Of a stretch of 64,000 bases of DNA, positions 10,097-19,154 are shown piece by piece. Under the pieces are notes generated by a model. The model was not told the origin of the DNA, did no database searches, and was given only the letters and a program-made list of their open reading frames with translations. A program made the translations under genes and the position numbers. The DNA lies in the NCBI GenBank assembly GCA_049177215.1, contig CP185379.1:186001-250000 (forward strand). The letters run 5' to 3'. The stretch is from Pollutiaquabacter aromativorans (GTDB taxonomy: Bacteria; Bacteroidota; Bacteroidia; AKYH767-A; 2013-40CM-41-45). Numbering within the stretch: position 1 is the first letter of the stretch; every line of letters starts with the position of its first letter.

Positions 10097-10153
10097 CCGC
10101 AAGCGTGATTAAAGGGGACGGTAGCGAACAAAGGGGACACCAACGGCATTAAA

Positions 10154-11515
10154 ATGATATTGGCCAGCACAATGGAAAACGAGATCGTAGTAGGACTTGA
10201 CATCGGTACAACCAAAATTTGTACGATTGTCGGCCGTCGCAATGAATTCGGGAAGATCGACATCCTGGGTTACGGAAAGTCCGAGTCGCTTGGCGTGACC
10301 CGCGGGGTGGTGACGAACATCGTCAATACCATCGCTTCGATCAAGAAATCCATTGAGGAAGCTTCCGGCCGTTCGGATGTGGATATCCATAATGTATTCG
10401 TCGGTATTGCTGGTCAACATATCAAAAGCCTCCAACACCATGGCATGCGGACGCGCTCCAGTTCGGACGACGAGATCACGCAGGCGGACATCGATGCCAT
10501 CGTAGCCGATATGTACAAACTGGCCATGCCGCCGGGTGAGGAGATCATCCACGTCATTCCACAGGAGTACATCGTGGACAACGAGATCGGGATCAAGAAT
10601 CCTATCGGCATGTCGGGTGTGCGTTTGGAAGCGAACTGCCACATCATTACCGGGCAGGTAACCGCTGCGAAAAACATCTACAAGTGTGTAAAGCGTGCCG
10701 GCCTCACGACGGAGGGCCTCTTTCTGGAGCCGTTGGCCTCCTCGGAAGCGGTTTTGACTGAGGAAGAGAAGGAAGCCGGCGTAGTGCTCGTCGACATCGG
10801 CGGCGGTACGACCGATATCGCCATCTTCCAGGATGGCGTCATCCGGCATACTGCCGTGATCCCGTTCGGGGGCAATGTCATTACCGAAGATATCAAGGAG
10901 GGTTGCGCGATCCTGAAGAATCAGGCTGAACTGTTGAAGGTGAAATTCGGTTCGGCACTGGCCGATAAGAACCAGGAAAACGAGATCGTATCGATTCCCG
11001 GACTGCGCGGCCGCGAGCCCAAGGAGATCTCCCTGAAGAACCTGGCAAGTATCATCCAGGCCCGGATGGAAGAGATCATCGAGCTGGTGTACCAGGAGAT
11101 CCGAAGCTCCGGCTATGAAAAGAAACTCATCGGCGGGATCGTGATCACCGGTGGCGGTGCCCAACTCAAGCATATCGTGCAGCTGGTTGAATACCTGACC
11201 GGCATGGATACCCGCATCGGCTACCCGAATGAACACCTGGCCAAAGGCGCCGACGAACTGAAGAGCCCGATGTACGCTACCGGCGTTGGTCTCGTGATCA
11301 AAGGTTTCCACGAACTGGAGCGCAAGCGCCAGTCGCAGTTGGCCAGCCAGCAAACTGTTACCGAAACGGGTGCCAGGAACATGGCCGGCAAGTCGGCCAA
11401 GGAAGATAAAGCAAGAGTGGCACAGCCGACCGAAGACAACAACAAGCGCGGATTCATCAAGTCCATTCTTGAGAAGATCTTCGACGAGGACGATTCCGAC
11501 CAGCCCCTTACCTGA
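10154..11515 (+). CDS. ftsA: Cell division protein FtsA
   Basis: Actin-like ATPase that tethers FtsZ to the membrane. The phosphate-binding loop VVGLDIGTTKICTIVG is at the N-terminus; VLVDIGGGTTDIAIF near residue 210 is phosphate loop 2, and GGIVITGGGAQLKHI near 320 is the adenosine motif. The C-terminus KRGFIKSILEKIFDED looks like the amphipathic membrane-targeting helix. Two starts are possible: ATG 10154 and ATG 10172. The second gives MENEIVVGLDIG, closer to usual FtsA N-termini. The 57 bases after ftsQ hold no recognised signal. Confidence 0.95.
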   Translation: MILASTMENEIVVGLDIGTTKICTIVGRRNEFGKIDILGYGKSESLGVTRGVVTNIVNTIASIKKSIEEASGRSDVDIHNVFVGIAGQHIKSLQHHGMRTRSSSDDEITQADIDAIVADMYKLAMPPGEEIIHVIPQEYIVDNEIGIKNPIGMSGVRLEANCHIITGQVTAAKNIYKCVKRAGLTTEGLFLEPLASSEAVLTEEEKEAGVVLVDIGGGTTDIAIFQDGVIRHTAVIPFGGNVITEDIKEGCAILKNQAELLKVKFGSALADKNQENEIVSIPGLRGREPKEISLKNLASIIQARMEEIIELVYQEIRSSGYEKKLIGGIVITGGGAQLKHIVQLVEYLTGMDTRIGYPNEHLAKGADELKSPMYATGVGLVIKGFHELERKRQSQLASQQTVTETGARNMAGKSAKEDKARVAQPTEDNNKRGFIKSILEKIFDEDDSDQPLT

Positions 11516-11561
11516 TACCTCTTTATATATAGTACATCAACGACCTTAACAAACACACCAT

Positions 11562-13067
11562 ATGGAATTCGATCTGCTTCGTGACCAGCCCTCCATCATC
11601 AAAGTAATCGGTGTCGGCGGCGGCGGCAGCAATGCCGTCAACCACATGTATCGCCAGGGCATCAAGGGCGTGGAGTTCATCATCTGCAATACCGATGCAC
11701 AAGCGCTGGAAATGTCTCCCGTTCCCAATAAGATCCAACTGGGACTAAGTCTGACGGACGGCCGCGGTGCCGGTTCGATTCCGGAGGTTGGCCGTAATGC
11801 GGCGATCGAAAGTATCGAGGATATCCGTCGACTGTTGCTCAATAACGCGAAGATGGTTTTCATCACCGCGGGCATGGGCGGAGGAACCGGAACGGGCGCC
11901 GCGCCGATCATCGCGCAGGCAGCACGCGAGATGGGGATCCTGACAGTCGCGATCGTCACCATTCCGTTCGAGTTCGAAGGCAAGAAGCGGAAACAACAAG
12001 CTGATGACGGTATCGAGCAGCTCAAGAAGAGTGTCGATTCCATCCTCATCATCCGCAACCAGAAACTCCGTGAAATGTTCGGCAACCTCAACCTTTCCGA
12101 AGCATTCGCGAACGCTGATAACATTCTCACCACCGCGGCGAAAGGCATCGCGGAGATCATCACCGTGACGGGATACATCAACGTCGATTTCGAAGACGTG
12201 AAGACAGCCGTACAGAATTCCGGTGTTGCGATCATGGGTTCCGCCATCGCAGAAGGTGATAACCGTGCCGTCAAGGCAGTCGAGCAGGCGCTTTCCTCGC
12301 CTTTGCTGAACGACAACAACATCAAGGGCGCCCGTTACATCCTCATGAACATCGCATCCGGTTCCAAGGAGGTCACCATGGACGAGATCGGCGATATCAC
12401 GGATTACATCCAGGATCAGGCCGGCTTAACCGCCGACATCATTTGGGGAAATTGCCATGAAGAAAGCCTGGGCGAGCAACTGAGTGTTACGATTATTGCC
12501 ACCGGTTTCAAGACCCGGGCAGAGCAAGGTGTCGAAACCGAGCGCGAGCACAAGTCGGCCAAGACCGTTCATGTCCTCGACCAGCCCCTGACCGCTGATG
12601 CCGTACCTGCAGAGACTCCGGTTATCGATTCCATGGAACCGGTTTTGAAATCGGAAGCTGACCAGGTGGTAGCCGGCAGTGAGTTGACCTTCGAGTTCAA
12701 TTTCCCGACGGCATTGCCCCAACAGGAAACCGCTGTAGCTGCTCCTCAAACGGAGAAGAAGCAGGAAGAGCGTGTGAATTCAATCTACGCCCTGAACGAT
12801 ACGCCGTACGAGGACCCGATGGACGATCAACTCCGTAAATCCAAGGAGCGTATCGCGAAGCTGAAGTCGCTCAGCATGAAGATCGGAAATGGTAACGTGA
12901 CGGACCTGGAGCGTGAGCCGGCTTTCCGTCGTCGTAATGTGAAGCTTGATTCGATACCGCATTCCAGTGAATCGAATGTCTCCCGATATACCCTGACGGG
13001 CGAGGAGGAAGGTAAGAAATCGGAATTGCGACCGAACAACTCCTTCCTGCACGATAACGTCGACTAA
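11562..13067 (+). CDS. ftsZ: Cell division protein FtsZ
   Basis: Tubulin-like GTPase that forms the Z ring. VIGVGGGGSNAVNHM at the N-terminus and GMGGGTGTGAAP (tubulin signature, near residue 105) bind GTP; the T7 loop reads NVDFEDVKTAV. The core ends near residue 325, followed by a long acidic linker and a conserved-looking tail ending RPNNSFLHDNVD. Total length of 501 residues is long compared with E. coli but common in this phylum. It is the last gene of the cluster, followed by a strong terminator at 13165. Confidence 0.97.
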   Translation: MEFDLLRDQPSIIKVIGVGGGGSNAVNHMYRQGIKGVEFIICNTDAQALEMSPVPNKIQLGLSLTDGRGAGSIPEVGRNAAIESIEDIRRLLLNNAKMVFITAGMGGGTGTGAAPIIAQAAREMGILTVAIVTIPFEFEGKKRKQQADDGIEQLKKSVDSILIIRNQKLREMFGNLNLSEAFANADNILTTAAKGIAEIITVTGYINVDFEDVKTAVQNSGVAIMGSAIAEGDNRAVKAVEQALSSPLLNDNNIKGARYILMNIASGSKEVTMDEIGDITDYIQDQAGLTADIIWGNCHEESLGEQLSVTIIATGFKTRAEQGVETEREHKSAKTVHVLDQPLTADAVPAETPVIDSMEPVLKSEADQVVAGSELTFEFNFPTALPQQETAVAAPQTEKKQEERVNSIYALNDTPYEDPMDDQLRKSKERIAKLKSLSMKIGNGNVTDLEREPAFRRRNVKLDSIPHSSESNVSRYTLTGEEEGKKSELRPNNSFLHDNVD

Positions 13068-13164
13068 GATTTTTCAACGCACTACTCCGGACCCGGATCA
13101 CTCCGCTTCCCCGATACCCCGACTCCGCGTCCGCGTAGCTTTCCTTCAATAGTTTTTCCAGTGT

Positions 13165-13198
13165 AAAAAACCCTCCCATCCCCAGGGAGGGTTTTTTT
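13165..13198 (+). terminator. Rho-independent terminator after ftsZ
   Basis: A perfect 13-bp inverted repeat (A-run plus CCCTCCC pairing with GGGAGGG plus T-run, loop ATCCCCA) is followed by T residues. It lies about 100 bases downstream of ftsZ and closes the division cluster; the A/T symmetry would let it work in both directions. Confidence 0.9.
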
Positions 13199-13237
13199 AT
13201 TTATCGTGCCTTTATCCATCGTCTCCTGTGGAAATTC

Positions 13238-13245
13238 TAACTTTG
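13238..13245 (+). promoter_or_regulatory. Possible -7 promoter box upstream of the YqeY-like gene
   Basis: TAACTTTG matches the Bacteroidota -7 consensus TAnnTTTG and lies 31 bases before the ATG, directly after the ftsZ terminator. No good TTG -33 box stands at the expected distance, so the call rests on position and the -7 match. Confidence 0.45.
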
Positions 13246-13276
13246 GGATTCCCAACAAAACCTGACAGCATTCATC

Positions 13277-13729
13277 ATGGCACTTGAAGAAAGAATAACC
13301 GCCGATCTGAAAACGGCTATGCTCGCTAAGGACGATGCCGCATTGCGCGGGCTCCGTGCGATCAAGCAGGCCATTCTGCTTGCAAAGACTTCCGGCGGTG
13401 GCGGAACCATCGCTGAAGCCGATGAGGTCAGGATGTTGCAAAAACTGGTTAAGCAACGAAAAGAGTCTGTCGAGATCTACGTACAGCAGGGCAGGGAAGA
13501 CCTGGCCGTCGCGGAGCGTGAAGAGATCGCAGTTATCGAGCGGTATCTCCCGGCACTGATGAGTGAGGCGGAAGTCCGCTCGGCTCTTCAGGCGATCATT
13601 GCGCAGGTCGGCGCTACCGGTCCCGGGGAACTTGGTAAGGTCATGGGGGTGGCCACTAAACAACTGGCTGGAAAGGCCGATAATAAGCTCGTTTCGCAGC
13701 TCGTCAAGGAATTACTCTCCGGAAATTGA
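13277..13729 (+). CDS. GatB/YqeY domain protein
   Basis: A 150-residue all-helical protein of the YqeY family, which resembles the C-terminal tRNA-binding region of the GatB subunit of the amidotransferase but occurs alone. Visible family features are MALEERITADLKTAMLAKD at the start, RLLQK-like MLQKLVKQRKES in the middle, EREEIAVIERYLPALMSEAE, and GELGKVMG near the C-terminus. The precise role of stand-alone YqeY proteins is not established. The gene is monocistronic: a terminator precedes it and the cold-shock gene downstream has its own promoter. Confidence 0.88.
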   Translation: MALEERITADLKTAMLAKDDAALRGLRAIKQAILLAKTSGGGGTIAEADEVRMLQKLVKQRKESVEIYVQQGREDLAVAEREEIAVIERYLPALMSEAEVRSALQAIIAQVGATGPGELGKVMGVATKQLAGKADNKLVSQLVKELLSGN

Positions 13730-13748
13730 GTTTTTTAGGGGGGCTGAC

Positions 13749-13778
13749 TTGCGCGGTATTCTAAGAATATTACCTTTG
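13749..13778 (+). promoter_or_regulatory. Bacteroidota-type promoter of the cold-shock gene
   Basis: TTG (13749-13751), a 19-base spacer and TACCTTTG (13771-13778) match the -33/-7 consensus TTG-N19-TAnnTTTG. Transcription would start near 13785, leaving a leader of about 80 bases before the ATG at 13864. A long 5' leader is typical of cold-shock genes. Confidence 0.75.
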
Positions 13779-13863
13779 GATAGCCCGCATATCAGGAACA
13801 AAACCCAATGCTCTGATCATTGTTCGCGGGCGATGGTGTTCAGGGTGAGTAAAATACCAATTC

Positions 13864-14058
13864 ATGGAAACCGGAACGGTTAAATTTTTTAATGAATCCA
13901 AAGGTTTTGGGTTCATTGTGTCGGATGAATCGAAGAAGGATGTCTTCGTTCATCACAGCGGACTCATCGACAAAGTTCGTGAGAACGACAGAGTAGAATT
14001 CGAAGTTACCGAAGGACGTAAAGGTCTCAATGCCGTCAACGTCAAACGAATTCAGTAA
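13864..14058 (+). CDS. Cold-shock protein, CspA family
   Basis: Single OB-fold domain of 64 residues that binds single-stranded RNA and DNA and melts RNA structure. The RNP1 motif is KGFGFIV (13-19) and RNP2 is DVFVHHSGL (26-34); GTVKFFNESKGFG is the classic start. It has its own promoter, a leader of about 80 bases and a strong terminator, so it is expressed alone. Whether it is cold-induced or constitutive cannot be told from the sequence. Confidence 0.96.
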   Translation: METGTVKFFNESKGFGFIVSDESKKDVFVHHSGLIDKVRENDRVEFEVTEGRKGLNAVNVKRIQ

Positions 14059-14077
14059 TTCCAGAAACTACACTGAA

Positions 14078-14113
14078 CGAGCGGGAGTCCTCAGGGATTC
14101 CCGCTCGTTTTTT
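14078..14113 (+). terminator. Rho-independent terminator after the cold-shock gene
   Basis: ACGAGCGGGAGTCC pairs with GGATTCCCGCTCGT (one G-T pair), a 14-bp stem with a short loop, followed by seven T. It begins 19 bases after the stop codon. Confidence 0.92.
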
Positions 14114-14121
14114 TATACAGG

Positions 14122-14155
14122 TTGATCGCCTTTTCCCTGCTTGTCGCTATTTTTC
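14122..14155 (+). promoter_or_regulatory. Weak promoter candidate for the glycan operon
   Basis: TTG (14122-14124), a 23-base spacer and TATTTTTC (14148-14155) resemble the -33/-7 consensus, with one mismatch in the -7 box and a long spacer. It lies between the cold-shock terminator and the first operon gene, where a promoter is required. Confidence 0.35.
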
Positions 14156-14207
14156 GGATGTCTGGCAAAGTGACTTCACCGGTTTCCTACGGACGGATCC
14201 GAATTCC

Positions 14208-15164
14208 ATGAATCAACGAGTAGCTGCAGCGATCGATATAGGAGGGACCAACACGGCCATCGGACTGGTAACAGCCGAGGGGCGTTTGCTGGCAAAGACC
14301 AGTATACTGACAACCGATCATCCGACGCCTGAACGACTCGTGGAAGGAGTTGCCGCATCCATTCAGGGTCTGCTGAAACAAACTCCCGGTACTGTTCCGG
14401 TTCATATCGGAATAGGGGCGCCCAACGGAAATTACTTTAAAGGTACGATCGAGTTTGCCCCGAACCTCCTCTGGAAGGGAATTGTTCCATTGGCAAGTTT
14501 GTTCCAGGATCGAATGAACCTGCCGGCAGTGTTGACCAACGATGCCAACGCTGCGGCATTGGGTGAACTTTATTATGGGGCAGCCAGGGGAATGAAAGAT
14601 TACCTCTTCATCACCCTGGGAACCGGTTTGGGCAGCGGCGTCGTCGTGAATGGGCAAGTGGTCTACGGTCACGACGGATTCGCCGGTGAGCTCGGGCATA
14701 CCATCGTGATCCAGCATGGCCGTCCCTGTGGTTGCGGCCGACGCGGATGCCTCGAACAATATTGCAGTTCGACGGGCCTGGTCAGGACCTATGCGGAAAT
14801 AATGCGCAGTACTGGAGCCGAAAAGAGACATCCGGATGGCGAACCCGACGCTCGGGGGATCTATGAATTAGCGCTTGCCGGCGATGAAGACGCTTTCTAC
14901 GCATTCAATTACACCGGAGAAATGCTGGGTTTCGCGCTCGCGAACGCGGTTGCGATCACCAGCCCGGAAGCCATTTTCCTTTTCGGCGGAATCGCAGCGG
15001 CAGGAGAGCTGTTGTTCAATCCCACGCAGATCAGTTTCGAAAAGAACCTACTCAATATCTATAAGCATAAAGTGAAACTATTGCCCAGCGGGTTGCCCGA
15101 AAACGATGCGGCCTTGCTGGGAGCAGCTTCTCTTGCCTGGAACGAATGGAAAACAGAAAGTTGA
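14208..15164 (+). CDS. ROK-family sugar kinase
   Basis: Cytoplasmic kinase of the ROK family (glucose, GlcNAc, ManNAc or mannose kinases). The ATP motif AAIDIGGTNTAIG is at residues 7-19, the catalytic Asp lies in LTNDANAAALGE, LGTGLGSGVVVNG binds the substrate, and the zinc motif CGCGRRGCLE follows GELGH. GELGH and the CGCG motif are typical of true ROK kinases and there is no N-terminal HTH, so this is a kinase and not an NagC-type repressor. It heads a run of glycosidases that would release GlcNAc and mannose, so phosphorylation of one of these is likely. Its 3' end overlaps the GH20 gene by 19 bases. Confidence 0.9.
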   Translation: MNQRVAAAIDIGGTNTAIGLVTAEGRLLAKTSILTTDHPTPERLVEGVAASIQGLLKQTPGTVPVHIGIGAPNGNYFKGTIEFAPNLLWKGIVPLASLFQDRMNLPAVLTNDANAAALGELYYGAARGMKDYLFITLGTGLGSGVVVNGQVVYGHDGFAGELGHTIVIQHGRPCGCGRRGCLEQYCSSTGLVRTYAEIMRSTGAEKRHPDGEPDARGIYELALAGDEDAFYAFNYTGEMLGFALANAVAITSPEAIFLFGGIAAAGELLFNPTQISFEKNLLNIYKHKVKLLPSGLPENDAALLGAASLAWNEWKTES

Positions 15165-17446
15165 TGATTAGTCTGATCCTGACACTCGGGATCTTCTTCA
15201 TGGATCATACTGTCTTTGCTCAAGGAGCGGACTTGCCGCTGGTTCCCAGGCCGGAATCCATCAAACGGGGTGAGGGAGTATTTCGCTTCAATGCGAACAC
15301 CGAGCTCTTGTTCACGGATGCCAAACTGGGCTCCGAAGCGGGATTGTTTGCGACCTTGATCGAACAGCTGTATGGTTTTCGTCCGGTCTCAAAAACAGCC
15401 GCAGCTTCCCGCCCCAACTCGATCTACCTGTCGCTGGATGGAAACGCTTCATTGGGAAATGAAGGCTATCGACTGACGGTATCCACAGGCGAAGTGGTCA
15501 TTCAAGCCAGGGCTGCAGCCGGTATTTTCTATGGCCTTCAGACGCTGTATCAGTTGATGCCGGCCGGGAAAGTGATCAGCGCTGAAGTGCCGGTAGTGGA
15601 GATAGAAGATGTGCCACGTTTCACGTGGCGGGGAATGCACCTCGATGTTTGCAGGCACTTTTTTACCAAGCAGGAGGTCTTCCGTTACCTGGATCACCTG
15701 GCTCGCTATAAAATGAACCGGTTCCACTGGCACCTGACCGAAGATCAGGGTTGGAGGATCGAGATCAAGAAGTATCCAAGGTTGCAGGTAGTAAGCGCAT
15801 GGCGGAACGGTACGCGCATCGGACATTACAGCGAGAGTCCGGAACGGTACGATACGATCCGTTATGGAGGGTATTATTCCCAGGATGATGTTCGGGAAGT
15901 GGTCGCCTATGCAGCGCAACGGCACATCGAAGTGATTCCGGAGATCGAAATGCCCGGACATGCGCTTGCAGCTTTGGCCGCGTACCCGGAATTGTCTTGC
16001 ACCGGCGGTCCGTTTGAAACCGGTCGTACCTGGGGCGTTTTTCAGGATGTGTTCTGTACGCGTGAAGAGACGTTTACCTTCCTGCAGGATGTGCTGACCG
16101 AGGTGTGCGCCCTGTTCCCGGGGAAATACATCCATATCGGAGGTGATGAATGTCCGAAGGATCGCTGGAAATCCTGCCCGCGTTGCCAGGCGCGCATGAA
16201 GGAGCTGGGTCTTGCAGATGAACATGCCTTGCAGAGTTGGTTTGTTCAGCGGATGGAAAAATTCGTCGCGACAAAGGGAAAACGGATCATTGGATGGGAT
16301 GAAATCCTCGAAGGTGGATTAGCTCCCGACGCTACGGTGATGTCATGGCGTGGCTATGCAGGTGGTATGGATGCAGCTCGTCAGGGACATGATGTGATCA
16401 TGGCGCCTACAGCCTATTGTTACCTCGATTATTACCAATCCAACAATCCGGGTGAGCCCCTGTCGATCGGTGGTTACCTTCCAATTGACATGGTCTATCG
16501 TTTCGAACCGGTTCCCGATGCTTTGTCGGCAAGCGAAGGCAAGTACATTCTGGGAACACAGGGAAACTTGTGGACAGAGTACATACCGAATTTCAGGCAA
16601 GTCGAGTACATGGCACTTCCCCGCATGATCGCCCTCGCAGAGGTTGCCTGGTCGCCGAAAGCCGGAAAGGACTTCGCGGATTTTTCTCGCAGGTTAGTGT
16701 CCCACATGAAATTACTCGACCTGCTCAAGGTGAATTACAGTAAGGCGATCTGTGATGTTCGTTTGGAATCACTCCCACTTGAACGATCACAACTGGCGGT
16801 ATCCCTTAGTTCAAGTTACCCTTCCGGACAGATTCGTTATTCGATGGATGGGAAAGATCCGGATTTGCGATCTCCTTTATACGAGCGTCCGATTCCGATT
16901 GGGCAATCAGCAGGCGTTAAGGCTGCTATGTTTGATGGAGGACGTCGTATCGGCAGTGTTGCCAGTCAGGTTTACCGACTTAATCGTGCAACCGCCTCTA
17001 AAGTACAACTTGCCAATCCGCCTGCGGAGGAATATGCCAACGGTGGCGCGTTCCGATTGGTGGACGGAGTAACCGGCCCGATTCCGTGGTTCGGTTCTGA
17101 CTGGCTTGGATTCTCGGGAACCGACCTGGATGCTACAATCGATCTTGGTGTAGCACAGGAAATCCGGCGTGTGGCGGTTGACTTTCTGGAAGATCGTGGT
17201 TCCTGGATCTGGTATCCGATATCCGTTGAAGTGTCCGTCAGCCAGGATGGCAGGAACTTCACACCGGTTGGAAGTTGGACGAAGGAAACTGCCGGAACGG
17301 TTGATCGTTGGTGCACCATTAAGTTTCCGCCGACCGCTGCGCAGTATGTCCGCATCGTCGCGCGCAATGCCGGTGTCATCCCGGATGGAAATGCAGGTGC
17401 CGGCAGACCTGCCTGGTTGTTTGCGGATGAAATTCAGGCTGAATAA
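15146..17446 (+). CDS. Beta-N-acetylhexosaminidase, GH20, secreted
   Basis: Exo-acting hexosaminidase of 766 residues that removes terminal beta-GlcNAc or GalNAc using the substrate acetamido group. A signal peptide (residues 1-26, ending VFAQ) is followed by the GH20b domain, then the barrel with FHWHLTEDQGWRIEIKKYP and catalytic Asp-Glu in HIGGDECPKDRW near residue 333. The C-terminal part has a chitobiase-like segment (SSYPSGQIRYSMDGKDP) and a discoidin/F5-8C-like domain ending PAWLFADEIQAE. ATG 15146 is chosen because it gives a basic n-region; ATG 15164 is an alternative. In context it would cut the chitobiose core of N-glycans. Confidence 0.93.
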   Translation: MENRKLMISLILTLGIFFMDHTVFAQGADLPLVPRPESIKRGEGVFRFNANTELLFTDAKLGSEAGLFATLIEQLYGFRPVSKTAAASRPNSIYLSLDGNASLGNEGYRLTVSTGEVVIQARAAAGIFYGLQTLYQLMPAGKVISAEVPVVEIEDVPRFTWRGMHLDVCRHFFTKQEVFRYLDHLARYKMNRFHWHLTEDQGWRIEIKKYPRLQVVSAWRNGTRIGHYSESPERYDTIRYGGYYSQDDVREVVAYAAQRHIEVIPEIEMPGHALAALAAYPELSCTGGPFETGRTWGVFQDVFCTREETFTFLQDVLTEVCALFPGKYIHIGGDECPKDRWKSCPRCQARMKELGLADEHALQSWFVQRMEKFVATKGKRIIGWDEILEGGLAPDATVMSWRGYAGGMDAARQGHDVIMAPTAYCYLDYYQSNNPGEPLSIGGYLPIDMVYRFEPVPDALSASEGKYILGTQGNLWTEYIPNFRQVEYMALPRMIALAEVAWSPKAGKDFADFSRRLVSHMKLLDLLKVNYSKAICDVRLESLPLERSQLAVSLSSSYPSGQIRYSMDGKDPDLRSPLYERPIPIGQSAGVKAAMFDGGRRIGSVASQVYRLNRATASKVQLANPPAEEYANGGAFRLVDGVTGPIPWFGSDWLGFSGTDLDATIDLGVAQEIRRVAVDFLEDRGSWIWYPISVEVSVSQDGRNFTPVGSWTKETAGTVDRWCTIKFPPTAAQYVRIVARNAGVIPDGNAGAGRPAWLFADEIQAE

Positions 17447-17457
17447 TAATACTCCAC

Positions 17458-18438
17458 ATGGCACTTCCACGTCGCAGGTTTCTTCAATTGAGTTCGTTTG
17501 CCGCCGCGTTTCTGGCAGGCGGTCGTTCATGGGCCAGGGCCACATCGCCATTGGTAACTGCTGATGGCCCCATCGTACTTTCAACCTGGGATCATGGTAT
17601 TCCGGCGAATGTCGCGGCCTGGGATGTCTTGTCGAGAGGCGGACGAGCGCTCGATGCCGTAGAAGCCGGGGTGCGCGTACCCGAAGCGGACCCGAAAGTT
17701 CAATCCGTCGGCTACGGCGGTTTGCCGGATCGCGACGGACGTGTTACCCTCGACGCCTGCATCATGGACGAACGCGCCGGTTGCGGATCGGTCGCATTCC
17801 TGGAACACATCATGCATCCGATCAGTGTAGCCAGATTGGTCATGGAGAAGACCCCGCATGTCATGTTGGTTGGAGAAGGCGCCCTGAAGTTCGCCCTGGA
17901 TCATGGATTCAAGAAGGAAGAACTGTTGACGCCGGAATCAAAAAAGGCGTGGGAGGAATGGTTGAAGACGTCCGAATACAAACCGGTTGTCAATTGGGAA
18001 AATCATGATACGATCGGCATGATCGCGCTGGATGCGAAAGGTGACCTTTCCGGCGCATGCACGACCAGTGGTATGGCGTACAAGCTCCATGGTCGGGTCG
18101 GAGATTCTCCCATCATTGGCGCCGGGCTGTTTGTTGACAATGAAGTCGGCGCTGCCACTTCTACGGGAGTCGGAGAGGAGGTCATCCGCATTTGCGGATC
18201 GCACCTCGTGGTGGAGCTTATGCGGCAGGGGAATGCTCCCGAAGACGCATGCCGAATCGCGGTTGAACGGATCGTAAAGAATCAGCCGGAAAAGTCGAAG
18301 AACATCCAGGTTGGTTTCCTTGCCTTGAACAAGCATGGTGAATATGGCGCTTATTGCCTGCAGCCCGGTTTTAACTATGCGGTCAAGTCGGGCCGTGTAG
18401 AGAACAAACTCTTCGACGGAAAATCATTTTACAAGTAA
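17458..18438 (+). CDS. N4-(beta-N-acetylglucosaminyl)-L-asparaginase, Tat-exported
   Basis: N-terminal nucleophile hydrolase that splits the GlcNAc-Asn bond of N-glycosylated asparagine, the bacterial counterpart of lysosomal aspartylglucosaminidase. A twin-arginine signal (RRRFLQLSS) opens the protein. The autoprocessing and catalytic site is HDTIG, with Thr near residue 185; GDLSGACTTSGMAYKLHGRV and DNEVGAATSTG are further family motifs. Length 326 is normal. The family also contains isoaspartyl peptidases and asparaginases, but the HDTIG and GRVGDSPIIGAG motifs favour glycosylasparaginase. The 3' end overlaps cutC by one base. Confidence 0.92.
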   Translation: MALPRRRFLQLSSFAAAFLAGGRSWARATSPLVTADGPIVLSTWDHGIPANVAAWDVLSRGGRALDAVEAGVRVPEADPKVQSVGYGGLPDRDGRVTLDACIMDERAGCGSVAFLEHIMHPISVARLVMEKTPHVMLVGEGALKFALDHGFKKEELLTPESKKAWEEWLKTSEYKPVVNWENHDTIGMIALDAKGDLSGACTTSGMAYKLHGRVGDSPIIGAGLFVDNEVGAATSTGVGEEVIRICGSHLVVELMRQGNAPEDACRIAVERIVKNQPEKSKNIQVGFLALNKHGEYGAYCLQPGFNYAVKSGRVENKLFDGKSFYK

Positions 18439-19154
18439 TGAGTGTATTGATCGAAGTAGCGGCGGGAAACCTGGAATCCGTGGTCGCCGCCGCGGAAGGT
18501 GGTGCTGACCGTATTGAATTGTGTTCCGCACTCTCTGCCGGAGGCTTGACACCCTCTCCCGGCTTTGCCCTGGAGGCTCGTGCCATTACGCGTCTTCCGA
18601 TCTTTGCCATGATCCGGCCGCGCGAGGGAGATTTTTTTTATACGGAGTCCGAGTTTCAATCCATGATGCACGATATCCGGATTCTCAAGGAAACCGGCGT
18701 CGACGGATTCGTCTTCGGAGCCTTGACGGAATCCGGACGGGTCGACGAGGAGAACTGTAAAGCGCTGTTAACGCTTTGCAACCCATTGCCAGTCACTTTT
18801 CACCGGGCATTCGACCGTGCCGCCGACCCCATGCAGAGCCTGGAAGCAATCATCGCGCTCGGCTTTTCACGCTTGCTGACCTCCGGTCAGGCCGATAGTG
18901 CCTGGCAGGGGCGATCGTTGATACGTGAGCTGGTCCTGGCAGCAGGAGATCGTATAGCCATTCTCGCAGGTGCCGGTGTTTCCGCGGACCATGCTCGTCA
19001 GCTCGTGGAAGAATCAGGCGTGAAGGAAATTCACCTTTCCGCAAAGCGATCGCGCGTACGACGACTGCCTGCCGCGCACGCATTGACGGAAGATCGCCCG
19101 GATGGGGTTTCGGACCCTTCCTTCATCCGGTTGCTGAAACAAGCCCTTGGATGA
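18438..19154 (+). CDS. cutC: CutC family TIM-barrel protein
   Basis: A 238-residue cytoplasmic protein of the CutC family, historically named for copper homeostasis although the bacterial function is unsettled. Family motifs are GGADRIELCSALSAGGLTPS near residue 20, MIRPREGDFFYT near 55, TFHRAFD near 115 and ILAGAGVSADHA near 173. The gene starts inside the stop of the glycosylasparaginase gene and ends four bases into the beta-mannosidase gene, so it is translationally coupled inside a glycan-degradation operon. This argues for a sugar-related role here; no metal-binding evidence is visible. Confidence 0.92.
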   Translation: MSVLIEVAAGNLESVVAAAEGGADRIELCSALSAGGLTPSPGFALEARAITRLPIFAMIRPREGDFFYTESEFQSMMHDIRILKETGVDGFVFGALTESGRVDEENCKALLTLCNPLPVTFHRAFDRAADPMQSLEAIIALGFSRLLTSGQADSAWQGRSLIRELVLAAGDRIAILAGAGVSADHARQLVEESGVKEIHLSAKRSRVRRLPAAHALTEDRPDGVSDPSFIRLLKQALG

